64,000 bases of DNA from a gamma proteobacterium HTCC2207 (GCA_000153445.1 CH672396.1:467668-531667); one strand, 5' to 3'. Positions 35,650 to 44,586 are shown, counted from the stretch's first letter. Numbers and translations: made by a program. Notes: a model not told the origin generated them from the letters alone.

Positions 35650-36909
35650 ATGAAAAGCTCCACTACTAGTAACATCCCAACTTGGCGTCGTGCCCTGCTG
35701 GTATCCGCTGCAGCCTTTGCAGTGGCCCAAGCAGGCCTCACCCAAGCAGCACCTGAAGAATTTGCAACATCCGTAGTAAACACCACCGGTCTCGCGGTTA
35801 CCGATGACACAGTCACTGTAGGTATCCTTCACTCGATCACCGGCACCATGGCGATCAGTGAGACGGGTTCTACTCAGGCTGAGAAGCTGGCCATCAAGCA
35901 GATCAATGAATCTGGTGGTGTGTTGGGTCGTCAAATCGAATATATCCAGGAAGATGGCGCCAGTGATTGGCCCACCTTTGCTGAGAAATCACGCAAGCTT
36001 TTGGTAAAAGATAAAGTTGCCGCGGTAATGGGCTGCTGGACATCAGCTAGCCGTAAAGCAGCACTGCCTGTTTTCGAACAATACAACGGTATGCTGTTCT
36101 ACCCGACTTTCTATGAAGGACTTGAGCAGTCTCCAAACGTTGTTTACACCGGTCAAGAAGCCACTCAGCAGATTATTGCGAGTATCGATTGGGTTGTAAA
36201 AACTAAAGGCGTGAAGACTTTCTACCTTCTGGGCTCTGACTATATCTGGCCTCGTACCTCGATGAAAATCGCCCGTAAGCATATCGCTAAATTGGGTCTT
36301 AAGGTTGTTGGTGAAGAGTACTACCCACTGGGTCACACCCAGTTCAACTCGGTGATCAACAAAGTAAAACTAAAGAAGCCTGATATTATTTTCGCCGCTG
36401 TTGTAGGTGGATCTAACGTTGCTTTCTACAAGCAGGTTAAAGCTGCTGGTATCGATTGGAGAAAAGAGAAGCCGCTTATGCTGACTATCTCTGTTACTGA
36501 AGACGAAGTCTTGGGTATCGGTGGTGAGAACTTGGTCGGTGCTTACTCTTCTATGAAGTACTTCCAGAGCCTGACTAACGGCAACAACGAATCCTTCGTT
36601 AAAGCCTTTAAAGAAATGTGGGGCGAAGACAGTGTTATCGGTGACGTTACTCAAGCAGCTTACTTAGGTCCTTGGATCTGGAAGTATGCGGTTGAGAAAG
36701 CCGGTTCTTTCGATATCGACAAGCTTAAAGAAGTTCTGCCAGGTATCGAAGTGACTACAGCCCCAGAAGGCTATGTAAAAGTTCACGAAAACCAGCACCT
36801 GTGGTCCAAGGCGCGTATCGGTCTAGCACGTGAAGATGGTCAGTTTGATGTGGTCTTTGAGTCAGAAGAACTTATCGAGCCAAACCCATTCCCTAAAGGT
36901 TATCAATAA
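35650..36909 (+). CDS. urtA: Urea (or short-chain amide) ABC transporter, substrate-binding protein
   Basis: A 419-residue periplasmic binding protein of the Leu/Ile/Val class. An Arg-containing signal peptide (WRRALLVSAAAFAVAQAGLTQA) precedes the mature part. The family start VTVGILHSITGTMAISETG and the binding-pocket region AVMGCWTSASRKAALPVFE match UrtA and FmdD proteins. It is the first gene of urtABCDE and is separated from urtB by a strong hairpin, which would keep binding-protein mRNA in excess. Urea is the usual ligand; because formamidase is the next enzyme in the operon, formamide or acetamide are alternatives. Confidence 0.93.
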   Translation: MKSSTTSNIPTWRRALLVSAAAFAVAQAGLTQAAPEEFATSVVNTTGLAVTDDTVTVGILHSITGTMAISETGSTQAEKLAIKQINESGGVLGRQIEYIQEDGASDWPTFAEKSRKLLVKDKVAAVMGCWTSASRKAALPVFEQYNGMLFYPTFYEGLEQSPNVVYTGQEATQQIIASIDWVVKTKGVKTFYLLGSDYIWPRTSMKIARKHIAKLGLKVVGEEYYPLGHTQFNSVINKVKLKKPDIIFAAVVGGSNVAFYKQVKAAGIDWRKEKPLMLTISVTEDEVLGIGGENLVGAYSSMKYFQSLTNGNNESFVKAFKEMWGEDSVIGDVTQAAYLGPWIWKYAVEKAGSFDIDKLKEVLPGIEVTTAPEGYVKVHENQHLWSKARIGLAREDGQFDVVFESEELIEPNPFPKGYQ

Positions 36910-36920
36910 GCGTTAAACCA

Positions 36921-36950
36921 CTGGCGCCCTCGGGCGCCAGTATCCTTTTT
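36921..36950 (+). terminator. Intra-operon hairpin between urtA and urtB
   Basis: A perfect 8-bp GC-rich stem CTGGCGCC/GGCGCCAG with a four-base loop, followed after four bases by a short T-run. It is probably a partial terminator or an RNA-stabilising structure that raises the urtA level over the permease genes. Confidence 0.75.
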
Positions 36951-36980
36951 GTATAAATTTTTTTAACCAAGGAATTGATC

Positions 36981-37907
36981 ATGTTTGACGGATATACAGG
37001 TTCTGAACTAATGGCAATTTTTGCCATGCAGGGATTCGCAGGACTTATCTTGTTCTCGGTACTAGTGCTTATGGCACTGGGTTTGGCGATTATATTCGGC
37101 CAAATGGGCGTTATTAATATGGCCCACGGCGAATTTATGATCCTTGGTGCGTATGTCACCTATCTCACCTCATTATTTTTTGAAACCTATCTGCCTGGAC
37201 TCTCGAGCATCTATTTCTTTGTTGCCATTGTTCTCGCGTTTATAGCGGCGGCCAGTCTCGGCGCCTTTGTGGAATGGGCCTTAATCCGCCGGCTTTATAA
37301 ACGACCTCTGGATACGCTGTTAGCGACCTGGGGCCTAAGCTTAATTCTGCAGCAAACCTATCGCTCTGTATTTGGCGCCCGTGAAAAAGGTGTCTCACTT
37401 CCAGACTGGATGATGGGTTCGATCCCGGTAACCGACATGGTAGAGATTCCCATCAATGGCATTATTGTGATGGTCTTGACCCTCCTGATTACCCTGTCTG
37501 TTTACTTTATTATGCAGCGCTCCCAGTGGGGTGCCAAAGTGCGCGCGGTTGTTCAAAACCGCCCCATGGCAGCTGCGGTAGGTATTAACACCTCGATAGT
37601 AGATCGTATGACCTTTGCTCTGGGTTGCGGTATTGCCGGCATCGCTGGCAGCGCCTTCACCATGATTGGTTCCACAGGTCCCACCTCCGGTCAGCTCTAT
37701 ATAGTCGACACCTTTATGGTTGTGGTATTTGGTGGTGCGGCGAACCTTATGGGTACTATCGCCTCTGCCTTCACTATCTCGCAGGCACAGACAATTCTTG
37801 AATTCTTTATGAGTGGCTCGATCGCCAAGGTGCTTACCCTGGGCATGATCGTGGTCATCTTAATGCTCCGCCCTCAGGGTCTATTCACTCTCAAGATTCG
37901 TCGCTAG
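36981..37907 (+). CDS. urtB: Urea ABC transporter permease UrtB
   Basis: A 308-residue inner-membrane permease of the LivH type with about eight helices. Motifs include GLAIIFGQMGVINMAHGEF and GVGINTS-like AAVGINTSIVDRMTFALGCG. The ATG at 36981 follows AAGGAA and is preferred to a TTG two codons earlier. The protein lacks the long N-terminal periplasmic extension of many proteobacterial UrtB proteins and resembles the shorter form. Confidence 0.93.
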   Translation: MFDGYTGSELMAIFAMQGFAGLILFSVLVLMALGLAIIFGQMGVINMAHGEFMILGAYVTYLTSLFFETYLPGLSSIYFFVAIVLAFIAAASLGAFVEWALIRRLYKRPLDTLLATWGLSLILQQTYRSVFGAREKGVSLPDWMMGSIPVTDMVEIPINGIIVMVLTLLITLSVYFIMQRSQWGAKVRAVVQNRPMAAAVGINTSIVDRMTFALGCGIAGIAGSAFTMIGSTGPTSGQLYIVDTFMVVVFGGAANLMGTIASAFTISQAQTILEFFMSGSIAKVLTLGMIVVILMLRPQGLFTLKIRR

Positions 37908-37919
37908 GAGATATAAGAA

Positions 37920-39101
37920 ATGTCTAATTATTCAAAGCAGAAATTTTTATCCCCAGCCGAACTGGGTGGCTTTATTGTTCTGGCGATACTGTTATTTGTT
38001 GTCTTGCCGCTGTCGGTAGATGACTTCCGACTCAACTTGATTGGCAAGTATCTGAGCTACTCTTTCGTTGCTATGGGTCTGGTGCTCTGCTGGGGTTACG
38101 GCGGTATTTTAAGTCTCGGTCAGGGCGTGTTCTTTGGTATTGGCGGCTACTGTATGGCTATGTTCCTCAAGCTTGAAGCCTCCAGCGTTGAGAACACCGC
38201 GATCCAGTCCACCCCAGGCATTCCAGACTTTATGGATTGGAACCAGCTCACTGAGCTGCCCTGGTTCTGGGAACCGTTCAACAGCTTAGGCCTATCCCTT
38301 ATCGCTGTGATACTAGTGCCCGGCCTGTTTGCTTTCTTGATTGGTCTGGCAATGTTTAAGCGTCGCGTCGGTGGTGTTTACTTCGCCATTATTACTCAGG
38401 CAGTTGCCGCGATTCTCACTATCTTAATTGTGGGTAGTCAGGGCATGACCGGTGGTATTAACGGTATTACCGATCTGCGTACTCTGCTGGGCTGGGATAT
38501 TCGCACCGATGAAGCCAAAGTGATTCTCTACTTTGTCTGTGTCACCTTTGTCTTTATCTGCTTGTTTCTCTGTCAGTTTGTCCTGCGCTCAAAGCTCGGA
38601 CGACTGCTGGTGGCGGTGCGCGATACCGAAGAGCGGGTGCGTTTCTCCGGCTACAACGTCGACAACTTTAAGATCTTTATCTTCACCTTTGCCGCCATGC
38701 TCTCTGCCATCGGGGGTGCGCTATTTACCCTACAGGTTGGCTTTATGTCACCGAGCTTTGTGGGAATTGTACCCTCCATCGAAATGGTGATCTTCTGTGC
38801 TGTGGGCGGCCGACTGTCATTACTTGGCGCTGTCTACGGTGCTCTGGCGGTTAACTTTGCCAAGACGACCTTGTCGGAAGCCATACCGGAACTCTGGCTG
38901 TTCGCGCTGGGCGGTATGTTTATCGCTGTAGTGTCGATCTTCCCCAATGGTTTGATGGGACTCTACAACACTTATATATCAGCACCGGTTAATCGTTTCT
39001 ATCACGCGGCAGTCAGGTTTATTAACAAAGACAAGCCGGTGGAGACATTATCCGAACCGCTTTCCGAACCGGAATCCGAATCAACCCTAGGAGCTAAATA
39101 A
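37920..39101 (+). CDS. urtC: Urea ABC transporter permease UrtC
   Basis: A 393-residue LivM-type permease. It shows GYGGILSLGQGVFFGIGGYCMAMFL, the family signature, and VAVRDTEERVRFSGYNV, the cytoplasmic coupling loop contacting the ATPases. The tail after the last helix is a Ser/Glu/Pro-rich stretch (ETLSEPLSEPESES), a short repeat. It starts 12 bases after urtB and ends 3 bases before urtD. Confidence 0.95.
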   Translation: MSNYSKQKFLSPAELGGFIVLAILLFVVLPLSVDDFRLNLIGKYLSYSFVAMGLVLCWGYGGILSLGQGVFFGIGGYCMAMFLKLEASSVENTAIQSTPGIPDFMDWNQLTELPWFWEPFNSLGLSLIAVILVPGLFAFLIGLAMFKRRVGGVYFAIITQAVAAILTILIVGSQGMTGGINGITDLRTLLGWDIRTDEAKVILYFVCVTFVFICLFLCQFVLRSKLGRLLVAVRDTEERVRFSGYNVDNFKIFIFTFAAMLSAIGGALFTLQVGFMSPSFVGIVPSIEMVIFCAVGGRLSLLGAVYGALAVNFAKTTLSEAIPELWLFALGGMFIAVVSIFPNGLMGLYNTYISAPVNRFYHAAVRFINKDKPVETLSEPLSEPESESTLGAK

Positions 39102-39104
39102 GCC

Positions 39105-39848
39105 ATGTCTAATAAAGACTTTGTTTTATCGGTTGAAGGATTAACAGTGTCCTTTGATGGTTTTAAGGCGGTTGATGACCTGTCCTTTTATGTCGAAGAA
39201 GGCGAGATCCGCGTGATTATTGGCCCCAACGGCGCCGGCAAAACCACGGTATTGGATTTGATCTGTGGGCGCACCAAGTCCACAGAGGGTTCGATCAAGT
39301 TCCGCGGTAAAGATCTGAGCAAAATGACCGAGCATGAAATTGTTCATGCTGGTGTCGGCCGTAAATTCCAAAACCCTTCAGTCTACGAAGATCTCACCGT
39401 GTTTGAAAATTTCGAACTGTCCTTCCCCCGCGGTCGTTCAGTATTTGGTGCCCTGGGCTTTCAGCGTGACGCTGAAGTGCTAAAGGCCATTGAAGAGACG
39501 GCCGAAATGGTTTTCCTTCAGGAGCACTTGGGCATGCAGGCGGATCTTCTCAGTCATGGTCAGAAGCAATGGTTGGAGATTGGCATGTTGCTGATTCAGC
39601 AGCCAAGTCTATTGATGCTGGATGAACCGGTCGCCGGTATGTCGGTTGCGGAACGCAAAAAGACTGCGGAACTTTTATTGAAAATTACCAAAGATCGCTC
39701 GGTGATTGTGATTGAGCACGATATGAATTTTGTCGCCGATATCGCCGACCGGGTAACCGTATTGCATCAGGGCAAAGTGTTGTCTGAGGGCAGTATGGAC
39801 CATGTTCAAAAAGATCCCAAAGTCATCGAAGTCTATCTCGGCCATTAA
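39105..39848 (+). CDS. urtD: Urea ABC transporter ATP-binding protein UrtD
   Basis: A 247-residue ATPase of the LivG type. Walker A is GPNGAGKTTVLD, the signature region LLSHGQKQWLEIGMLL, and Walker B LLMLDEPVAGMS followed by the switch His in VIEHDMNFV. The NPSVYEDLTVFENFELS segment is characteristic of UrtD. It pairs with UrtE to energise urea or amide uptake. Confidence 0.96.
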   Translation: MSNKDFVLSVEGLTVSFDGFKAVDDLSFYVEEGEIRVIIGPNGAGKTTVLDLICGRTKSTEGSIKFRGKDLSKMTEHEIVHAGVGRKFQNPSVYEDLTVFENFELSFPRGRSVFGALGFQRDAEVLKAIEETAEMVFLQEHLGMQADLLSHGQKQWLEIGMLLIQQPSLLMLDEPVAGMSVAERKKTAELLLKITKDRSVIVIEHDMNFVADIADRVTVLHQGKVLSEGSMDHVQKDPKVIEVYLGH

Positions 39849-39860
39849 GGAATTTATAGC

Positions 39861-40550
39861 ATGTTGAAATTACAGGACTACAACGTTGCTTACGGCCAGA
39901 GCCGTGTGATCAACGATATGAATTTAGAGATTGGCGAAGGTGAGATTGTCGCCTTGGTAGGACGCAATGGTATGGGTAAAACCACCTTGCTCAAGTCCCT
40001 AATCGGTATGGTGCCACACCAGTCTGGCTCAATCACGCTGGGTGGCGAAGAGATTGGTCCCATGGAAAGTCATCAGCGGGTTGCCAGTGGTATTGGCTTT
40101 GTGCCCCAGGGGCGAATGATTTTTTCAACCATGACGGTTACCGAAAATATTATTACCGGACTGACTACCACCGGTGAGAAAAAAATCCCTGAAGATTTGT
40201 ACGATCTATTTCCGGTTCTCAAGGAAATGGGTAAGCGTCGAGGCGGTAATCTGTCCGGCGGTCAGCAGCAACAGCTAGCTATTGCCCGCGCTCTGGCCAG
40301 TCGCCCAAAACTGCTGATTTTAGATGAGCCTACCGAGGGCATTCAGCCTTCGATTATTCGCGAGATGGTGCACACATTAAGACGTATTCGAGATGAGCGT
40401 GGACTATCAATTTTAGTGTCAGAGCAGGTTTTGAGTTTTGCTCTGGATGTATCGGACCGCGTTATGGTGATCGAAAAGGGCAATATAGTTCACCAGGAAC
40501 CCAGTGCCACTGCGGATCAGAAAAAGATCGCAGCCTATTTATCTGTTTAA
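39861..40550 (+). CDS. urtE: Urea ABC transporter ATP-binding protein UrtE
   Basis: A 229-residue ATPase of the LivF type. Walker A is GRNGMGKTTLLKS, the signature LSGGQQQQLAIARAL and Walker B LLILDEPTEGIQPS; the switch region is LVSEQVLSFAL. It follows urtD by 12 bases. A 70-base gap precedes the formamidase gene. Confidence 0.96.
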   Translation: MLKLQDYNVAYGQSRVINDMNLEIGEGEIVALVGRNGMGKTTLLKSLIGMVPHQSGSITLGGEEIGPMESHQRVASGIGFVPQGRMIFSTMTVTENIITGLTTTGEKKIPEDLYDLFPVLKEMGKRRGGNLSGGQQQQLAIARALASRPKLLILDEPTEGIQPSIIREMVHTLRRIRDERGLSILVSEQVLSFALDVSDRVMVIEKGNIVHQEPSATADQKKIAAYLSV

Positions 40551-40620
40551 TATTTTTTAACCATTACTTTTAAAAACTTATTGTTATAAAAGCAAACAAA
40601 ATCAAAAAAGGAATAAAATT

Positions 40621-41856
40621 ATGGCCGAAACCATTATTAAAATTAATCTAAACGAAAGCCCCTACACCAACGACAAGGTCCACAACCGCTGGCATCCCGA
40701 TATTCCAATGGTTGCCAAAGTAAAGCCCGGTGACGATTTTAAAGTCGAGTGCTATGACTGGACCGGTGGTCAAATTAAAAACAATGATTCCGCAGAAGAT
40801 GTGCGCGATGTAGATTTGGGTCAGGTGCACTTTCTCTCCGGCCCCATTGAAGTGGAGGGCGCTGAGCCAGGTGATTTGCTTCAGGTAGAAATTCTTGATA
40901 TCGGCACCTTTGAAGAATCCCAGTGGGGTTTTAACGGTTTCTTTAGCAAGCAAAACGGCGGCGGATTTTTAACCGAACACTTTCCTGAAGCACAGAAATC
41001 AATCTGGGATTTCAATGGCATGTTCACTAAATCTCGCCATATACCCGGCGTTGAATTTGCCGGCTGTCTGCACCCGGGACTCATTGGTTGTCTGCCTAAC
41101 AGAGAATTGCTCGATACCTGGAATGAGCGTGAGCAGGGCCTGGTTGATACAGATCCTGAGCGCATTCCAGAGCTGGCCTGTCTGCCCGAAGCCCGAGTAG
41201 CTCATATGGGTCAGATGCAAGGTGCCGAGCGCGATGCCGCTGCTGCAGAGGGTGCACGTACAGTGCCGCCCCGTGAGCACGGTGGTAACTGTGATATTAA
41301 AGATTTGACCCGTGGATCAACGGTTTACTTTCCGGTGTATCAAGACGGTGCTGGCCTCTCTGTAGGTGATTTGCACTTTAGTCAGGGTGACGGCGAAATT
41401 ACCTTCTGTGGCGCTATCGAAATGGCCGGTTGGATTCATATGCGTGTCAATCTGATCAAAGACGGCATGGTTCAGTACGGCGTTAAGAACCCAATCTTTA
41501 AGCCCAGCCCAATGGTTCCAAAATATGATGACTACCTAATCTTTGAAGGTATCTCGGTTGATGAGAGCGGTGGTCAGCACTATTTGGATGTGCATGTTGC
41601 TTACCGTCAGGCCTGCTTAAATGCGATTAACTATATGACCAAGTTTGGTTATACCAAAGCCCAGGCCTATGCGATTCTTGGTTGTGCGCCGGTGCAGGGT
41701 CATATCAGTGGCGTGGTAGATATTCCCAATGCCTGTGCGACCCTCTGGTTGCCAACGGATATCTTTGACTTCGATATGCACCCCAATGCCAATGGCCCGA
41801 CCATTGCGGTTGACGGCGCCGCCAATGATATTCCGAAAGCGGCGGATTTGGATTAA
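40621..41856 (+). CDS. fmdA: Formamidase (acetamidase/formamidase family)
   Basis: A 411-residue cytoplasmic amidase that hydrolyses formamide (or acetamide) to ammonia and the acid. It matches the FmdA type over its full length: GDDFKVECYDWTGGQIKNND, VHFLSGPIEVEGAEPGDLL, VPPREHGGNCDIKDLTRGS and the C-terminal FGYTKAQAYAILGCAPVQGH. It follows urtE on the same strand and precedes an FmdB-like gene, the order of amide-utilisation operons in methylotrophs and marine bacteria. It suggests that the adjacent ABC system can bring in short amides. Confidence 0.95.
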   Translation: MAETIIKINLNESPYTNDKVHNRWHPDIPMVAKVKPGDDFKVECYDWTGGQIKNNDSAEDVRDVDLGQVHFLSGPIEVEGAEPGDLLQVEILDIGTFEESQWGFNGFFSKQNGGGFLTEHFPEAQKSIWDFNGMFTKSRHIPGVEFAGCLHPGLIGCLPNRELLDTWNEREQGLVDTDPERIPELACLPEARVAHMGQMQGAERDAAAAEGARTVPPREHGGNCDIKDLTRGSTVYFPVYQDGAGLSVGDLHFSQGDGEITFCGAIEMAGWIHMRVNLIKDGMVQYGVKNPIFKPSPMVPKYDDYLIFEGISVDESGGQHYLDVHVAYRQACLNAINYMTKFGYTKAQAYAILGCAPVQGHISGVVDIPNACATLWLPTDIFDFDMHPNANGPTIAVDGAANDIPKAADLD

Positions 41857-41897
41857 ATCGCTTTTTATCAAGCCGCTTTATTAAGGAGCTTTAAACA

Positions 41898-42245
41898 ATG
41901 CCTTTATATGATTACAAGTGCCAACAGCACGGTGTGTTCTCCGAACTCAGCACCATTGCCAATATGGAAGCGCCAGTTGACTGCCCCCAATGTGGGGTGG
42001 TCTCGCCGCGAATATTAGCCCTGCCGCCCCATATAGTGTCGATGATGAAAGAGACTAAGCAGGCTATGGAGCGCAATGAAAAGGCGCAGCATGAGCCGAT
42101 TATTTCGACACTGGATCGGCGCACCCATGACAAGAAACATGCATCGGATTGCGGTTGCAGTTCAGGAAAGAAATCGAATCTTTTCTATACCGCAGACGGC
42201 AATAAAATGTTTCCCTCCATGCGACCTTGGATGATTAGCCACTAG
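41898..42245 (+). CDS. FmdB-like zinc-ribbon protein
   Basis: A 115-residue protein. The N-terminal zinc ribbon of the FmdB family is clear: MPLYDYKCQQHGVFSEL, then VDCPQCGVVSPRI, giving Cys, His, Cys and Cys ligands. The rest is charged (HDKKHASDCGCSSGK). The family is called a regulator of formamide genes from early work, but many members accompany metal-free enzymes without proven regulation. AAGGAG precedes the ATG. A 16-bp tandem repeat begins at its last codons. Confidence 0.88.
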   Translation: MPLYDYKCQQHGVFSELSTIANMEAPVDCPQCGVVSPRILALPPHIVSMMKETKQAMERNEKAQHEPIISTLDRRTHDKKHASDCGCSSGKKSNLFYTADGNKMFPSMRPWMISH

Positions 42246-42299
42246 ATAGAATAGCCACTGGATAGAGTAGCCACTAGATAAAGTAGCCACTAGGTGAAG
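42236..42299. repeat. Four tandem copies of a 16-bp unit starting at a stop codon
   Basis: Units start at 42236, 42252, 42268 and 42284 with consensus TAGCCACTAGATAGAG. The first copy contains the last two sense codons and the stop of the FmdB-like gene, so the array looks like copies of the gene end spread into the 3' gap before the terminator. Confidence 0.93.
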
Positions 42300-42312
42300 C
42301 GTTGCTAGAAAC

Positions 42313-42353
42313 AAAAAAATGAGTTGTCCTTAACACAGGGCAACTCATTTTTT
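42313..42353. terminator. Bidirectional terminator between the fmd and ure operons
   Basis: Stem ATGAGTTGTCC/GGGCAACTCAT with a short loop, flanked by seven A on the left and six T on the right. It can end the urt-fmd transcript from the left and the urease transcript from the right. Confidence 0.9.
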
Positions 42354-42407
42354 GTAACGCAGATATCCTGCGCTGACAGACCACTCAGTTAAATTTCAAC
42401 AGGTTAA

Positions 42408-43040
42408 CTAAGCCGCTAACATGCCGCGATCGACAATAAAGTCGATAATCACATCAAGACCGGTATGCTTGTGCAAGTTGGTAAAGACATAGGGGCTGGT
42501 TGGACGCATACGCTTGGTATCGCTATCCATAATCTCCAGATTGGCTCCCACATAGGGCGCCAGATCAATTTTATTAATCACCAGCAAATCCGCTTTGGTA
42601 ATTCCGGGGCCGCCTTTGCGAGGAATTTTTTCGCCCGCGGCAACATCGATCACATAGATGGTTAGATCTGCCAACTCAGGACTAAAGGTGGCGCTCAAAT
42701 TATCGCCGCCACTTTCAATAAAGATTAAATCCAAACCTGCATGACGCTGGCTCATCTCTTCCACCGCCGCAAGGTTCATGGACGCATCTTCACGAATAGC
42801 CGTGTGAGGGCAGCCGCCGGTCTCAACGCCAATAATCCGGTCCGCAGCCAAGGCTTCGGCTCGAGTCAAAATAATTGCATCTTCCTGGGTGTAGATATCA
42901 TTGGTTACCACTGCCAGATTGTAAGTATCACGCATGGTTTTACACAGCGCTTCAAGCAGCGCGGTTTTGCCTGAACCTACGGGGCCGCCGACGCCAATAC
43001 GCAGGGGAGCTGTCGAGGAAATTTTAGATAAGTCAGTCAT
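42408..43040 (-). CDS. ureG: Urease accessory GTPase UreG
   Basis: A 210-residue GTPase that drives nickel insertion into urease. The P-loop [17 protein letters not shown] is at the N-terminus, followed by [11 protein letters not shown], the nickel-binding motif [13 protein letters not shown] (CPH), [17 protein letters not shown] and the base-recognition [10 protein letters not shown]. It is the last gene of the operon, 13 bases after ureF. Confidence 0.97.
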   Translation of the reverse strand: MTDLSKISSTAPLRIGVGGPVGSGKTALLEALCKTMRDTYNLAVVTNDIYTQEDAIILTRAEALAADRIIGVETGGCPHTAIREDASMNLAAVEEMSQRHAGLDLIFIESGGDNLSATFSPELADLTIYVIDVAAGEKIPRKGGPGITKADLLVINKIDLAPYVGANLEIMDSDTKRMRPTSPYVFTNLHKHTGLDVIIDFIVDRGMLAA

Positions 43041-43053
43041 GGATAAGTCCTAT

Positions 43054-43767
43054 TTAAGATCGAAATAGTCGAGTGTATTGAGTTTCATGGCGGCTGCTGG
43101 CAATCGCCATCGCCGGTGTTGAACTGCGAATATCGTTGTCCTCGGTGGTCATAGCCTGAGTCACTGCAGCGGGAATGGTTTTCGCCATATTGAGCATAAT
43201 CTGCTGGCCATGAGTTTGGCCCAGAGGGATCAGCTTCACCCCAGCCACCACATTATTTTCCAGCCAGCTCCAGCAGTACCCGCGGCATAGTTGCTGACAA
43301 TCTATACCCCACTGGCTGGCAGCCAAGGCAATACCGGTGAGTTGACAGCTGGCCACTGTGGTCGCCAGATGAGCTGGAATTTGAACCTCGAGGCTGGGTA
43401 GCAGACGTGCTAGTGCAGCACCGCGCTGGCGCTCTTCTTTGCGCAGCTCCATGGTTTCGCGGCAGGCCACTAACCACTGGCTCCAGTGCATAACACTGGC
43501 ATCGTCAGCATGATTGAAGGCCTCTAATAGGCGGATCAAAACCGGTAACTCAAGGGTCGCAACACTGGCTTCGAGAATGCTTTGCAGCCAGTTTTCTAAG
43601 CTCGGTTTATCAGTCACCCACTGAGCTTCGATAGCCCACTCTAAACCCTGGGAATAGGTGAACCCTCCCACCGGCAGTGAGGGGCTAATCAGCTGAAAAA
43701 GGCGCAGTTCAGAGAGTGAGTTATTGAGTGCTGTATTTGGCACTTTAACTGGAACGGTATTAGCCAC
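43054..43767 (-). CDS. ureF: Urease accessory protein UreF
   Basis: A 237-residue helical protein that bridges UreD and UreG in the activation complex. LFQLISPSLPVGGFTYSQGLEWAIE near the N-terminus and IPLGQTHGQQIMLN near the C-terminus are family signatures. The gene is 11 bases after the small membrane protein and 13 bases before ureG. Confidence 0.95.
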   Translation of the reverse strand: MANTVPVKVPNTALNNSLSELRLFQLISPSLPVGGFTYSQGLEWAIEAQWVTDKPSLENWLQSILEASVATLELPVLIRLLEAFNHADDASVMHWSQWLVACRETMELRKEERQRGAALARLLPSLEVQIPAHLATTVASCQLTGIALAASQWGIDCQQLCRGYCWSWLENNVVAGVKLIPLGQTHGQQIMLNMAKTIPAAVTQAMTTEDNDIRSSTPAMAIASSRHETQYTRLFRS

Positions 43768-43778
43768 CTTAAGCAGTA

Positions 43779-44006
43779 CTAGTCTTCAGTATTAATTTTA
43801 ACTGCGCGAGCTCGCTTGCGTTCCAGCAAGCGCGACCCGAGGCTGCACACCAACAGCACGGCAAAGACCACTACACCCAGATGATCCGGCGCTGAAATCA
43901 GGTGAAAAACTGAAGCCACAGTGCCATCAGGATTGTGCGCTTGAGCCGCAGACTGTCCGAATACCAATGCAGTGCCAAGGGTTAGGCGGTTAAATAATCG
44001 GGTCAT
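43779..44006 (-). CDS. Small exported/membrane protein inside the urease operon
   Basis: A 75-residue protein that I cannot name with certainty. A signal-like segment (LTLGTALVFGQSAAQA, cleavage before HNPDG) is followed by a second helix at about 42-58 (HLGVVVFAVLLVCSLGS) and a basic tail (RLLERKRARA). The mature N-terminus has a histidine and the motif SAPDHLG, faintly like the start of HupE/UreJ nickel permeases (HP..GLDHLL), but at only two helices it cannot be a whole one. Its place between ureE and ureF suggests a role in nickel supply or urease maturation, or a helper of another process. The start follows GGAAACTC. Confidence 0.7.
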   Translation of the reverse strand: MTRLFNRLTLGTALVFGQSAAQAHNPDGTVASVFHLISAPDHLGVVVFAVLLVCSLGSRLLERKRARAVKINTED

Positions 44007-44042
44007 TTGAGTTTCCTTAAAATAATAAATGGGGGTTTCTTA

Positions 44043-44112
44043 GCTCGTAATAATGAGCTTGTAATAATTAACTTTTAGTAACTAGCTTGTAATGATAAGC
44101 AGGTAAAAATTA
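44043..44112. repeat. Five degenerate 14-bp tandem units between ureE and the small gene
   Basis: Units begin at 44043, 44057, 44071, 44085 and 44099 with consensus GCTTGTAATAATTA; the third and fifth are the most diverged. The array touches the ureE stop codon (44110-44112), so, as at the FmdB-like gene, it starts at a gene end. It fills the only long gap in the urease operon. Confidence 0.85.
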
Positions 44113-44586
44113 GTGATCATGGCCATGGCTATGACCGTTACTGGCTGAAGCATTTTTATAGGCACCGGCCTCGGGTTCAAAAGGGGCTTCTTCCACTGCC
44201 ACAGAGAGACCTAGACCAACAACCATTTCATCCAGCACATGGTCGTGTTGGTAGCGCAGAAAATCTGGTTCAATCTGCAGTGGTACATGGCGATTGCCCA
44301 GATGATAGCTCGCTCGCGCCAGGGCGTGAGAGCAGTCGCTGGTGACAGTCGAGACGGTTTCGGGCGCGGCATTAATCTCTACCACTAGACCCTCTTCACT
44401 CTGAACCAAATCACCGCCGCGAAGAATTTCACCGCGAGGTAAAAATAGCCCGGCCTCGCGACCATCATCCAGAGTCACTTTGATACGACTCTTGGTGCGT
44501 TCTCTAATTGGCAGGCTCAGTGTGGTGTCGTGAGCGGCTGATATTTTCAAACTGCTTTTTTGTAAAATTTGAGTAATACGAATCAT
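44110..44586 (-). CDS. ureE: Urease accessory nickel metallochaperone UreE
   Basis: A 158-residue nickel-binding protein. The N-terminal domain (RERTKSRIKVTLDDGREAGL, LPRGEILRGGD) and the C-terminal metal-binding domain (ALARASYHLGNRHVPLQIE, YQHDHVLDEMVVGLGL) are typical. The histidine-rich tail NGHSHGHDH stores or delivers Ni(II). It lies 14 bases after ureC. Confidence 0.96.
   Translation of the reverse strand: MIRITQILQKSSLKISAAHDTTLSLPIRERTKSRIKVTLDDGREAGLFLPRGEILRGGDLVQSEEGLVVEINAAPETVSTVTSDCSHALARASYHLGNRHVPLQIEPDFLRYQHDHVLDEMVVGLGLSVAVEEAPFEPEAGAYKNASASNGHSHGHDH

Noticed and set aside
43779-44006. Calling the small urease-operon protein UreJ/HupE
   Set aside because: It has only two helices and 75 residues; similarity to the UreJ start is too faint.
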